A stretch of DNA of 8,612 nt from Akkermansia muciniphila (GCA_943327015.2 CALPVM020000085.1:1-8612), one strand, 5' to 3'; positions 1 to 6,293 are shown, counted from the stretch's first letter. Notes: generated from the letters alone by a model not told the origin. Program-made: numbers and translations.

Positions 1-159
1 GAGCGTGGTTTTTCCAGCACCATTAGGACCCAGAAGGCCAAAGAACTCACCCCGCTCAATATCCAGATTGACATGGTCAAGCGCTTGAAACGACGCTCCT
101 TTACCTCCACGGGCAGATGGATAAACTTTGGAAACAGATTGAAAAGAAATAGCGGGCAT
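1..159 (-). CDS. ABC transporter ATPase, YadG-like, N-terminal part (runs off the left edge)
   Basis: Seen: the minus strand from ATG at 159 encodes 53 residues beginning MPAISFQSVSKVY and ending at the window edge inside a Walker A motif, GPNGAGKTT (residues 44-52). The opening strand, the acidic turn LDIERGEFFGLLG and the Walker A are typical of the nucleotide-binding subunit of an ABC transporter. The start is well fixed: an in-frame TAG lies at 171-169, and no later in-frame ATG or GTG precedes the conserved N-terminal strand. Known: in betaproteobacteria an ABC-2 type ATPase and permease pair (YadG/YadH-like) often follows mlaB, which supports an exporter ATPase. Inference: it would act at the inner membrane with a permease encoded just outside the window; the substrate is unknown. 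It follows mlaB by 14 bases. The ATG lies in a perfect hairpin and no clear Shine-Dalgarno precedes it. The signature and Walker B motifs fall outside the window. Confidence 0.88.
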   Translation of the reverse strand, partial: MPAISFQSVSKVYPSARGGKGASFQALDHVNLDIERGEFFGLLGPNGAGKTTL

Positions 160-174
160 ACGTGCCCGCTATTT
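147..174 (-). terminator. Terminator- or attenuator-like hairpin over the start codon of the ABC ATPase
   Basis: Seen: on the minus strand AAATAGCGGGCA (174-163) pairs perfectly with TGCCCGCTATTT (158-147) around the loop CGTA (162-159). The stem has 12 pairs, eight of them in the GC-rich part AGCGGGCA. Just after it the strand reads CTTTTC, so the GC stem is followed by a T-rich run, as in intrinsic terminators. The last base of the mlaB stop codon is in the left arm. The A of the next gene's ATG is in the loop and its TG is in the right arm. Inference: it may end most mla transcripts, or fold over the start codon and limit translation of the ABC ATPase unless ribosomes finishing mlaB open it. 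The structure is certain; the function is not. Confidence 0.6.
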
Positions 175-455
175 TACGCCCCAGCGGATGATGCCGAGGG
201 CAACAAGCCCTCTATTCCGTACAAACGGGCTAAATCGCTCAATCGCTGTGGCATCGATTGCACAGCAAAACGCTTGCCCAAGCGCGCACATTCGCGCCGC
301 AACTCCAGCAACACTGCCAAAGCAGACGAGTCAAATTGCTCCAACGAAGCCGCATCCACCACCACTTGCGGAGCTTCAGCGCGTAAATTCTGCTTGAGTT
401 GCTCGACACAAGCGCGCGCTAAATCATGGGTGAGCGTAACGGGGAGACTCAGCAC
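174..455 (-). CDS. mlaB: MlaB, STAS-domain subunit of the Mla phospholipid transporter
   Basis: Encodes 93 residues from a GTG at 455-453. Known: MlaB is a cytoplasmic STAS protein that binds the ATPase MlaF and is needed for a stable, active MlaFEDB complex. Seen: the STAS core VVVDAASLEQFDSSALAVLL (residues 31-50) has the usual buried strand followed by D-S-S before a helix; the Ser pair at 43-44 sits where STAS proteins carry their Ser/Thr. The length matches the roughly 97-residue E. coli protein. Start choice: the reading frame is open up to 611, but longer starts would overlap mlaC by over 150 bases, and no in-frame ATG comes before Met68. The GTG has AAGG six bases upstream and comes one base after the mlaC stop. 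Position directly after mlaC fits the usual mla order. The call rests on the STAS pattern plus context. Confidence 0.88.
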   Translation of the reverse strand: MLSLPVTLTHDLARACVEQLKQNLRAEAPQVVVDAASLEQFDSSALAVLLELRRECARLGKRFAVQSMPQRLSDLARLYGIEGLLPSASSAGA

Positions 456-456
456 A

Positions 457-1095
457 TCACACCTTCTTTTTGTTGGCTTTGTTGCGCTCTGCCAAGGCAG
501 ATATGAGGCCATCAATACCGGAGGTACTGATTTCCTGAGCAAACTGGCTACGGTAGGTATCTGCCAGCCAAACGCCCAACACATTGAGGTTGTAAATTTT
601 CCAACCGTCACCTACGCCAGGCGTTTTTTCTAGGCGGTAGTCCAATTGAATGGGGTCACCACGACCTTTGACCAAGGTGCGGACAATCACCTCTTTATCG
701 TCTGGAGAATATCGCATAGGCTTGACGCTAAAACTCACGTCGTTGACTTGAGCCAACGCTCCAGCATAGGTGCGCACCAGCAATGTTTTGAACTCGTCCT
801 GCAGGCGTTTTTTCTGCTCGGGTGTTGCTTGACGCCATGCTGGTCCTACTGAAAACGCTGTCATACGCTGAAAATTAACATGCGGCATGATCATGGTATC
901 TACCAAGGCGATAGTACGACTAATATCACCGCCCTGAATAGCTTTGTCGGCCTTCACTGCGTCCAGCGCTTGGGTTGTCAAACGGGTAACAAACACATCG
1001 GGCGCTTCATCCGCAGCCATGGCAGGCAAGACTGTTAAAGCGGTTAAACCCAAGATACTTTTAACAAGGAAACGATTAAAAAGACGACGAATCAT
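457..1095 (-). CDS. mlaC: MlaC, periplasmic phospholipid carrier
   Basis: A 212-residue protein of the MlaC/Ttg2D family. Known: MlaC carries phospholipid through the periplasm between the outer-membrane MlaA complex and the inner-membrane MlaFEDB complex. Seen: the N-terminus is a Sec signal peptide with basic residues (MIRRLFNRFLVK), a hydrophobic core and an AMA|AD cleavage site after residue 27. The mature part has the family helix around residues 85-118 (WRQATPEQKKRLQDEFKTLL, then RTY) and the C-terminal block GWKIYNLNVLGVWLADTYR (164-182) that forms part of the lipid pocket. It starts 26 bases after mlaA with only a weak purine-rich site upstream, so it may depend on readthrough from mlaA. 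It ends in a very basic tail, RNKANKKKV, whose codons overlap the mlaB ribosome binding site. Family assignment is firm; transport direction cannot be told from sequence. Confidence 0.95.
   Translation of the reverse strand: MIRRLFNRFLVKSILGLTALTVLPAMAADEAPDVFVTRLTTQALDAVKADKAIQGGDISRTIALVDTMIMPHVNFQRMTAFSVGPAWRQATPEQKKRLQDEFKTLLVRTYAGALAQVNDVSFSVKPMRYSPDDKEVIVRTLVKGRGDPIQLDYRLEKTPGVGDGWKIYNLNVLGVWLADTYRSQFAQEISTSGIDGLISALAERNKANKKKV
461..468 (-). promoter_or_regulatory. Ribosome binding site that sets the GTG start of mlaB
   Basis: The minus strand reads AAGAAGGT here, with its AAGG core six bases from the GTG at 455. These bases are also the final Lys and Val codons of mlaC, so the lysine-rich tail of MlaC doubles as the translation signal of the next gene. 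It is the main reason for choosing this GTG over upstream in-frame starts. Confidence 0.6.
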
Positions 1096-1121
1096 GGTTG
1101 TGTGTTCTCACTGTTAGAGGA

Positions 1122-1850
1122 CTAATCCTGCGGTTGAACGTCAGAATCAACGTTATCAAGGTCAGGAGGATTACCATCATATATGGCATTGCGACGGTAC
1201 TGCAAATACGAATCACGGGTAAAAGCATATTTATCCAATGCTACCTGATCCAGCATGGCACTAGCGCCCAACAAGTTAGAGCGCGTATCAACCACCCGTA
1301 CCACCAGAAGGGAGTTTCTTACGGCTTCCTCGGGAATGCTGTTGACCAGATTTCCGGCAGAATCGATGGGCATTGCTGCAGTATCACGCACAGTAGAAGG
1401 CCCCAACAAGGGCAGCACCAAATACGGCCCAGAAGGCACCCCCCAATAGCCGAGGGTGTGGCCAAAATCCTTGGTGTGCCGCTCTATGCCAATTTCAGTG
1501 GCAACATCTAACACACCACCCAAACCCAGAACGGTATTAATACCAAAACGGCTCAGACTGTCTGCAGCATTTTGGCCTTTGAGTTGCAAGGCGTTATTGA
1601 CAACCGACCAACCATCTTTCAGGTTGCCAAAAAAGTTTTTCACCCCATTCCGCATAGGTTTGGGCACCACTTTTTGGTAACTCGTAGCCACTGGCTTGAG
1701 CACTGCCTGATCTACCGCATCATTAAAATTGTAAACCTGACGATTCCAAGGCTCTAAAGGGTCTGCTTTGTGCGCCTGCGGGCCACTGGCGCAGCCCGCC
1801 AAAACGATGGCTATACAAAACCCAAATAAAACACGCGTATGAACCACCAT
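1122..1850 (-). CDS. mlaA: MlaA (VacJ), outer-membrane lipoprotein
   Basis: A 242-residue lipoprotein of the MlaA/VacJ family. Known: MlaA sits in the inner leaflet of the outer membrane, associated with porins in E. coli, and removes misplaced outer-leaflet phospholipid, passing it to MlaC. Seen: a lipoprotein signal with lipobox LAGC, giving Cys20 as the lipidated residue, then the family hallmark DPLEPWNRQVYNFND (30-44). Further blocks are NLKDGWSVVNNALQLKG (76-92), the GLGG region near 109-112 and GYWGVPSGPYLVLPLLGP (134-151). The C-terminus is acidic and Pro/Asp-rich. The ATG overlaps the mlaD stop by one base (TAATG) and AAAAGGAT lies just upstream, so translation is probably coupled to mlaD. 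Its place between mlaD and mlaC differs from E. coli, where mlaA is a separate gene. Confidence 0.95.
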   Translation of the reverse strand: MVVHTRVLFGFCIAIVLAGCASGPQAHKADPLEPWNRQVYNFNDAVDQAVLKPVATSYQKVVPKPMRNGVKNFFGNLKDGWSVVNNALQLKGQNAADSLSRFGINTVLGLGGVLDVATEIGIERHTKDFGHTLGYWGVPSGPYLVLPLLGPSTVRDTAAMPIDSAGNLVNSIPEEAVRNSLLVVRVVDTRSNLLGASAMLDQVALDKYAFTRDSYLQYRRNAIYDGNPPDLDNVDSDVQPQD

Positions 1851-2326
1851 TAATCCTTTTGGGCTGGTGCATCACCAGCAGCTTTGCTAAATAAAAACTG
1901 ACTAATCAGGCTTTCCAAAATAATGGCTGACTGGGTACTGGTGATGGTATCGCCTGCCACCAGATTGTCAGCTTCTGCTCCTGGCTCAATGCCAAGATAT
2001 TGCTCACCCAATAAACCACTGGTCAAGATTTTAAGGGAGCTGTCTTTAGGGAAAACGTAGCGGCTTTCCATTAACAAAGTCACCTTGGCTTGGTAAGACT
2101 TGTCATCAAACGCTATAGCATCCACCCGCCCAACGACCACGCCAGCGCTGCGTACTGCTGCTTTAGGCTTTAAACCACCGATATTATCGAACTTTGCATG
2201 TAGAGTATAGGACTTTTGGAAATTCAAGCTTAAGAGATTGGCAGACTGCAGTGCCAAAAACAGAATAGCCACTGCCCCAACCAGCACAAACACACCAACC
2301 CACAGATCATTTTTTGAGCGCTGCAC
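1850..2326 (-). CDS. mlaD: MlaD, MCE-domain substrate-binding subunit
   Basis: A 158-residue protein. Known: MlaD forms a hexameric periplasmic ring on the permease MlaE and receives or delivers phospholipid through a central hydrophobic pore. Seen: a single N-terminal membrane helix (about residues 9-28) after a short basic start, then one MCE domain from about residue 38 to 117 with the signature VRSAGVVVGRVDAI (58-71) and GLLGEQYLGIEPG (104-116). The C-terminal stretch SAIILESLISQFLF (133-146) fits the pore-forming helix of MlaD. The start is a GTG at 2326-2324, matching the usual MlaD N-terminus just ahead of DLWVG, and it has a clear AAGGGAAA upstream. The gap to mlaE is 12 bases; the stop overlaps the mlaA start by one base. 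It is somewhat shorter than the 183-residue E. coli protein, mostly at the C-terminus. Confidence 0.95.
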   Translation of the reverse strand: MQRSKNDLWVGVFVLVGAVAILFLALQSANLLSLNFQKSYTLHAKFDNIGGLKPKAAVRSAGVVVGRVDAIAFDDKSYQAKVTLLMESRYVFPKDSSLKILTSGLLGEQYLGIEPGAEADNLVAGDTITSTQSAIILESLISQFLFSKAAGDAPAQKD

Positions 2327-2331
2327 GGTAT

Positions 2332-2339
2332 TTTCCCTT
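2332..2339 (-). promoter_or_regulatory. Ribosome binding site that supports the GTG start of mlaD
   Basis: AAGGGAAA on the minus strand, with its GGGA core seven bases before the GTG at 2326. It begins on the last base of the mlaE stop codon. It is one of the clearer Shine-Dalgarno sites in the window and confirms the non-ATG start. Confidence 0.6.
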
Positions 2340-3121
2340 TAAATATTAAACATCAATGCGGTCAGGATAAAGTCCAGACCTAACACGGTCAGCGATGCAA
2401 CCACCACGGTACGCGTGGTTGCATTTGCCACACCTTCCGGAGTTGGCTGTGCTTCATAGCCCTGTAGCAAAGCTATGAATGTGACAGCAAAACCGAAGAA
2501 AAAGCTTTTGATGACACCGTTGCCAACATCATTCCAGACATCGACACCGCTTTGAATCTGACCCCAAAAGGAACCCGAATCAACACCAATTAATACCACT
2601 CCTACCACCCAACCACCAATAATACCCATGGCGCTGAACACTGCTGCCAACAAGGGCATTACAAATACGCCAGCCCAAAAACGCGGGGCTAAAACACGGG
2701 AAACCGGGTCAACCGCCATCATTTCCATAACACTAAGTTGTTCTCCCGCTTTCATTAAGCCAATTTCAGCGCTTAAGGAAGTACCCGCCCTACCCACAAA
2801 TAGCAATGCCGTAACGACCGGCCCTAGTTCACGTACCAGACTTAAAGTGACTAGCAACCCTAAAGCTTCTGACGATCCGTAGCGTTGCAAGGTGTAATAT
2901 CCTTGCAAACCCAGAACAAAGCCCACAAACAGGCCAGATATAGCGATGATGGCGAGCGAATAATTACCGAGAAAATGGATTTGATCCCGCACTAGAGAAA
3001 AACGCCTCACAGCAGTGCCAACAGAAGCTAGCAAACGCACAAACAGTCGGGCACCGTAACCCCAGTTATTCAACTGGCGTCGCGTGGAAAAACCCAGATG
3101 CGTCAAGAAAGATTGCATCAT
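2339..3121 (-). CDS. mlaE: MlaE, inner-membrane permease of the Mla transporter
   Basis: A 260-residue integral membrane protein of the MlaE/YrbE permease family. Known: two MlaE copies form the membrane core that joins the MlaD ring to the MlaF ATPases. Seen: an amphipathic N-terminus (1-50), then hydrophobic segments near 54-75, 87-110, 148-180, 203-220 and 237-258, matching the family layout. The conserved cytoplasmic loop that meets the ATPase is present as RAGTSLSAEIGLMKAGEQLS (111-130), followed by VMEMMAVDP (131-139). The C-terminal GYEAQPTPEGVANATTRTVV (221-240) is also a family block. Two ATG codons stand in tandem; the first overlaps the mlaF stop as ATGA, implying coupled translation. 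A G-rich stretch, GGGGGTGG, inside the mlaF tail may serve as its ribosome binding site. Length matches the usual 260. Confidence 0.96.
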   Translation of the reverse strand: MMQSFLTHLGFSTRRQLNNWGYGARLFVRLLASVGTAVRRFSLVRDQIHFLGNYSLAIIAISGLFVGFVLGLQGYYTLQRYGSSEALGLLVTLSLVRELGPVVTALLFVGRAGTSLSAEIGLMKAGEQLSVMEMMAVDPVSRVLAPRFWAGVFVMPLLAAVFSAMGIIGGWVVGVVLIGVDSGSFWGQIQSGVDVWNDVGNGVIKSFFFGFAVTFIALLQGYEAQPTPEGVANATTRTVVVASLTVLGLDFILTALMFNI

Positions 3122-3936
3122 GGTGCCACCCCCACAGAAAAATCATCATTCACACTGGATCCTGGGTAATGAAAGTGTACCGGCCCTTCGGGTAACGCAT
3201 GTACAAACTGGTACACCAGTGGATCTTCGCTTTTCATTACTTCTTCTGCGGTACCTTGTGTCGCTATTTTTCCATTCGCCAAAATAATAATATGGTCGGC
3301 GATAGCAAACGTTTGCTCCAAATCATGCGAGACCAAGATGCTCGTCAATCCCATTGCATCATTGAGCTCACGAATCAGGCGTGCTGAGGTTCCGAGTGAT
3401 ATGGGGTCTAACCCGGCAAAGGGTTCATCGTACATGATCAGCTCAGGATCAAGCACTATGGCTCGAGCAAGCGCCACACGACGCGACATACCGCCAGATA
3501 AATTACTCGGCATCAAATCGCGTGCTCCACGCAAACCAACAGCGTTTAGCTTCATTAGCACGATGTCCCGAATTAGCGATTCGGGCAAATCGGTATGCTC
3601 ACGCAACGGAAATGCGACATTTTCAAATACGGACAAATCTGCAAACAACGCCCCAAACTGGAACAGCATGCCCATGCGTCTGCGGGCCGTGTACAGTTGC
3701 GATTGGTTCATTGCAGTGACGTCACTGCCATCAAACTGTAAAGCACCTTTTTGAGCCCGGTATTGCCCGCCTATCAAACGCAAAACCGTTGTTTTGCCAC
3801 CACCAGAGGCACCCATTAACGCGGTGACCTTGCCACGTGGCACGGATAGCGAAATGTCATCAAGTATCACACGATCGCCATAACCAAAGGTAAGGTGCTG
3901 CAGTTCTACTAAAGAATTGTTGGTACTAATCGACAT
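3118..3936 (-). CDS. mlaF: MlaF, ATPase of the Mla phospholipid transporter
   Basis: A 272-residue ABC ATPase. Known: MlaF powers phospholipid movement through the MlaFEDB complex on the cytoplasmic face of the inner membrane. Seen: Walker A GASGGGKTT (42-50), Q-loop Gln93 (LFQFGALF), signature LSGGM (146-150), Walker B LIMYDEP (166-172) followed by FAGLDP, and H-loop His204 (VSHDL). The FQFGALFADLSVFENVAFPL block (92-111) and the LSGGMSRRVALARAI signature are typical of the MlaF/Ttg2A branch rather than a general ABC ATPase. After about residue 250 there is a tail, GPVHFHYPGSSVNDDF; in E. coli the MlaF C-terminus contacts the partner subunit, so this tail may do so too. It is probably the first gene of the mla transcript, 85 bases after the kinase-like gene. 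The ATG at 3936 lacks a strong Shine-Dalgarno. Confidence 0.95.
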   Translation of the reverse strand: MSISTNNSLVELQHLTFGYGDRVILDDISLSVPRGKVTALMGASGGGKTTVLRLIGGQYRAQKGALQFDGSDVTAMNQSQLYTARRRMGMLFQFGALFADLSVFENVAFPLREHTDLPESLIRDIVLMKLNAVGLRGARDLMPSNLSGGMSRRVALARAIVLDPELIMYDEPFAGLDPISLGTSARLIRELNDAMGLTSILVSHDLEQTFAIADHIIILANGKIATQGTAEEVMKSEDPLVYQFVHALPEGPVHFHYPGSSVNDDFSVGVAP

Positions 3937-3951
3937 ATGTAATATCTTTGT

Positions 3952-3979
3952 ATTGTATACGGCTTAGCAGCAACATGAA
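3952..3979 (-). promoter_or_regulatory. Weak candidate promoter for the mla operon
   Basis: On the minus strand a good -10 box, TACAAT (3957-3952), lies 16 bases after a poor -35 candidate, TTCATG (3979-3974, three of six matches to consensus). Transcription would begin roughly ten bases before the mlaF ATG, giving a very short leader. The position in the only sizeable gap upstream of mlaF makes a promoter here reasonable, but the -35 is poor and the pattern could arise by chance in this AT-rich gap. Confidence 0.3.
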
Positions 3980-3980
3980 T

Positions 3981-4013
3981 TTAATGTGCATGTGGATATA
4001 TGCTCTGCATTAA
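3981..4013. repeat. Imperfect inverted repeat in the gap upstream of mlaF
   Basis: Seen: outer arms TTAATG (3981-3986) and CATTAA (4008-4013), with inner arms GCAT (3988-3991) and ATGC (4000-4003) around an eight-base loop. The two pairs can stack into one uneven hairpin. There is no T-run after it on the minus strand, so it is a poor terminator for the preceding gene. It could be an operator just upstream of the candidate mla promoter, or chance in an AT-rich gap. The rest of the gap (3937-4021) shows nothing else. Confidence 0.3.
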
Positions 4014-4021
4014 GTCTTCAG

Positions 4022-4630
4022 TTAGGGCAGCCAAAGTTCAAACCGCGCGCCGCCTTCAGGTCGATTCGCGATACGTACAAAACCATGCCTACTGTTGTTA
4101 ACATGCGCCTCTGCGACTTCACGGCATAGTTCAGTACCCAGACCGGTTGCAGAATCCTCTTCATCAATGGCTCCTAAACCAGGGCCGTCATCATCAATTA
4201 AAAAACCCAAGCAATTACCATCCAGTCGGATACTTAATTCAACCCGGGACTTGGCAAAGCGCCAAGCGTTGTGCAATGCTGCATCCAGCGCAAGGCGCAC
4301 CAATCTGGAATCAAAATACCAAAATGGGGGAGCTTGGGAACAGTCACCCAACACAGTCTCTACACTTGAGTTAATTTGCTGAGCCAATTGCACTTGTGCC
4401 GACACAAAATCCGAGGGTGATTCGTCAGATACTACTGCACGCAACTCGCCGTCTCCGCCATATAACAACAAAAAAGCCACAAAACGCGAACGCAACTCGG
4501 AACAGTTATTTCTGGCATTGCGTGCCAGCACAGGAGAGGGCTGCGCCTCCAGTGCCACTAACTGCTCTTCCAATACTCCTAGCGCATTTTTAAGGTCATG
4601 AATGACCAGCGCAGCGAGTGTCGGATTCAT
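4022..4630 (-). CDS. Small sensor-less histidine-kinase-like protein (HATPase domain)
   Basis: A 202-residue soluble protein. Seen: near the N-terminus HDLKNALGVLEEQL (11-24) looks like a dimerisation helix with a possible phospho-acceptor His11. The C-terminal half has the kinase ATP-binding motifs: N-box ALDAALHNAWRFA (114-126, Asn121), G1 box DDDGPGLG (146-153) and G2 box TGLGTELCREVAEAH (162-176), ending GGARFELWLP. There is no membrane helix, PAS, GAF or HAMP domain. Inference: a cytoplasmic kinase, or a phosphatase or phosphotransfer partner, for the receiver protein encoded just upstream. The ATG overlaps that gene's stop by four bases (ATGA), which argues for coupled translation and a shared function. 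The signal is unknown, and the input might come from the partner's TPR region. No established gene name is recognised. Confidence is high for the ATPase domain and moderate for kinase activity. Confidence 0.85.
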   Translation of the reverse strand: MNPTLAALVIHDLKNALGVLEEQLVALEAQPSPVLARNARNNCSELRSRFVAFLLLYGGDGELRAVVSDESPSDFVSAQVQLAQQINSSVETVLGDCSQAPPFWYFDSRLVRLALDAALHNAWRFAKSRVELSIRLDGNCLGFLIDDDGPGLGAIDEEDSATGLGTELCREVAEAHVNNSRHGFVRIANRPEGGARFELWLP

Positions 4631-6273
4631 GCCTTGCTAGCCTGTGCTTGCTGCTGCAACAATGCCAAAGTGTCACGGTAGTACAGATTCATTTTGGCTA
4701 CACGGTCATGGTTCGGCATGAGTTTGTCAAGTTTACGCAGGTAATTACGCACCCGCTCAGCAACTACGGCGTTCATGGTTTTTTTCATGCGCAAAGCCAA
4801 ACAATTCATTTGGGCAGCTTGCAGCAAAACACCGGTATTTTCTGGATACTGTTTGAGCGCCTCTTCGATTGCGGCCAGCGCCTCATCCATCTTGCTGGAA
4901 CGGAACATCACCTTGGCAGCATCCACGCGTTGGTTGATTTCGGCAACCGCACCTTCCACAACTTGGTTAACCAGGTCCTCATGCCCTGTTTGACGGAGAG
5001 CATTTCCAATCAATTTTTGGATACGGATATTTTCATGGTCAGAACTGACCGCATCCTCCATCATTTTGATACCCAGCTCTTGATTGCCAGCCATGATTTC
5101 GGCTTTAGCCAATGCAACTGCAGCAAAGTCGGCTTTAGTCCGACGTAATGATTGCCGCACCTTAGTCAAGGTCGCATTGGCTGCCGTTTTATCACCTTGT
5201 TTAGCCTGGGCTTGGGCACGAATTGCCATTGATACGTTAGTAAAATTAGCATCATTGCGGTACTGCTGTAGACCGGCATCCAGTAATTTTATGGCTTCTT
5301 TGGCCTCATCGGTATCTACCAATAGTTGCGCTTGACCCAAAATATCCTGTGGCAACGAGGTTACTGCACCTTTGGTAGCCTTGGCCAGGCGGGCAAAGCA
5401 TTCTTTGGCCGTATCCAAGTCGCCATTCAGATACGCGGACTCAGCAACCATACGCTGGCGTCGCGCTGAAGGCATGAAGGCAGCGGAATCTTTCATGACC
5501 AGCAGAGCGCCTTCGGTATCGCCTTGCTCTTCCAAACATTGCGCTACTAAATCGTAGGCTTCAATATTTTTCTCGCCATCTTTCGATTGAATGATGTTTT
5601 GCGCCAAAAGCTGCGCCTGCTCCAAGTCTCCATCCGCTTTGATTGCCTTAGCCAACCCAATTTGCGCCCAAAGCAGATTATCCCGCACTGAGAGCGCTTG
5701 ATTAAATGCAGTTCGCGCATCCTGGTGGCGCCCCATTTGGAGTAATGTTTGCGCCTTAATTTGCAATGCCTGCATGGCCCAGCGGCTGCGCCGGTCAATC
5801 ATGGAATCACACTCGTAAACAACCCCAGCCCAGTCTTTACGATCAAGGTAATAATTGATGGGATCGAGGGCCTTGCGGCGCTCAAGCAGACTTTTTAATC
5901 GATCGCCCACATCTCCAGCGGTGATGGGTTTCAGCAAATAAGCATCGGGACGATGTTCGCTGGCGGATGCTACCGAGAGGTACGAGTTTTCAGCCGTTAC
6001 CATGAAAAACAAACACGAGGGCAACAACAGGTTGTTGTCCCGCATGTACTCCAGTAACTGCTGTCCGTCAGTTTTCTGATTCAAATTGAAGTCACACATT
6101 ACCAAATCGTAAGATTTAGATTTGGAGATTTTAATGGCCTCATCCGCAGTAGCGACCTGATCAACTTTATTGATGCTAAGCTGCTGCAACTGACCACGCA
6201 GCGTTGTGCGCTGCGTTTGCATGTCATCGATTAAAAGAGTCTGGATTTCAGAAAACGAACTTGGAGTATTCAT
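4627..6273 (-). CDS. Response-regulator receiver domain fused to a TPR-like helical region
   Basis: A 548-residue protein. Seen: residues 11-132 form a CheY-like receiver with the acidic pair Asp16-Asp17 (LLIDDMQTQR), phospho-acceptor Asp61 (VMCDFNL), Thr93 (FMVTAEN) and Lys115 (LLKPIT), so all catalytic positions are intact. From about 140 to 540 the protein is almost wholly helical, with TPR-like repeats of A/G/L pattern, for example ALQIKAQTLLQMGRHQDA (169-186), IGLAKAIKADGDLEQAQLLA (205-224) and ESAYLNGDLDTAKECFARLA (278-297). There is no DNA-binding, GGDEF, EAL or other enzyme domain. Inference: phosphorylation changes a protein-protein interaction made by the TPR scaffold, rather than transcription directly. 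The partner kinase is probably the overlapping downstream gene. The ATG at 6273 has no clear Shine-Dalgarno; an in-frame TAG lies close upstream, which fixes the start. No gene name is recognised. Confidence 0.9.
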   Translation of the reverse strand: MNTPSSFSEIQTLLIDDMQTQRTTLRGQLQQLSINKVDQVATADEAIKISKSKSYDLVMCDFNLNQKTDGQQLLEYMRDNNLLLPSCLFFMVTAENSYLSVASASEHRPDAYLLKPITAGDVGDRLKSLLERRKALDPINYYLDRKDWAGVVYECDSMIDRRSRWAMQALQIKAQTLLQMGRHQDARTAFNQALSVRDNLLWAQIGLAKAIKADGDLEQAQLLAQNIIQSKDGEKNIEAYDLVAQCLEEQGDTEGALLVMKDSAAFMPSARRQRMVAESAYLNGDLDTAKECFARLAKATKGAVTSLPQDILGQAQLLVDTDEAKEAIKLLDAGLQQYRNDANFTNVSMAIRAQAQAKQGDKTAANATLTKVRQSLRRTKADFAAVALAKAEIMAGNQELGIKMMEDAVSSDHENIRIQKLIGNALRQTGHEDLVNQVVEGAVAEINQRVDAAKVMFRSSKMDEALAAIEEALKQYPENTGVLLQAAQMNCLALRMKKTMNAVVAERVRNYLRKLDKLMPNHDRVAKMNLYYRDTLALLQQQAQASKA

Positions 6274-6293
6274 AGCAAAAAGCTAAATCGGGT

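Noticed and set aside
456..611. Upstream extension of mlaB to an ATG at 611
   Set aside because: It would add 52 residues unlike any STAS protein and overlap mlaC by over 150 bases. The GTG at 455 has a well-placed ribosome binding site and gives the normal length.
73..633. A 186-codon open frame on the plus strand
   Set aside because: It is antisense to the ABC ATPase start, mlaB and mlaC, and its translation is low-complexity and Ser/Arg/Thr-rich with no family pattern.
4618..5148. A 176-codon open frame on the plus strand
   Set aside because: It is antisense to the receiver-TPR gene; no domain or ribosome binding site supports it.
5547..5798. An 83-codon minus-strand frame inside the receiver-TPR gene
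   Set aside because: It is out of frame within a long intact coding region and is rich in Arg, Lys and Trp, without any recognisable pattern.
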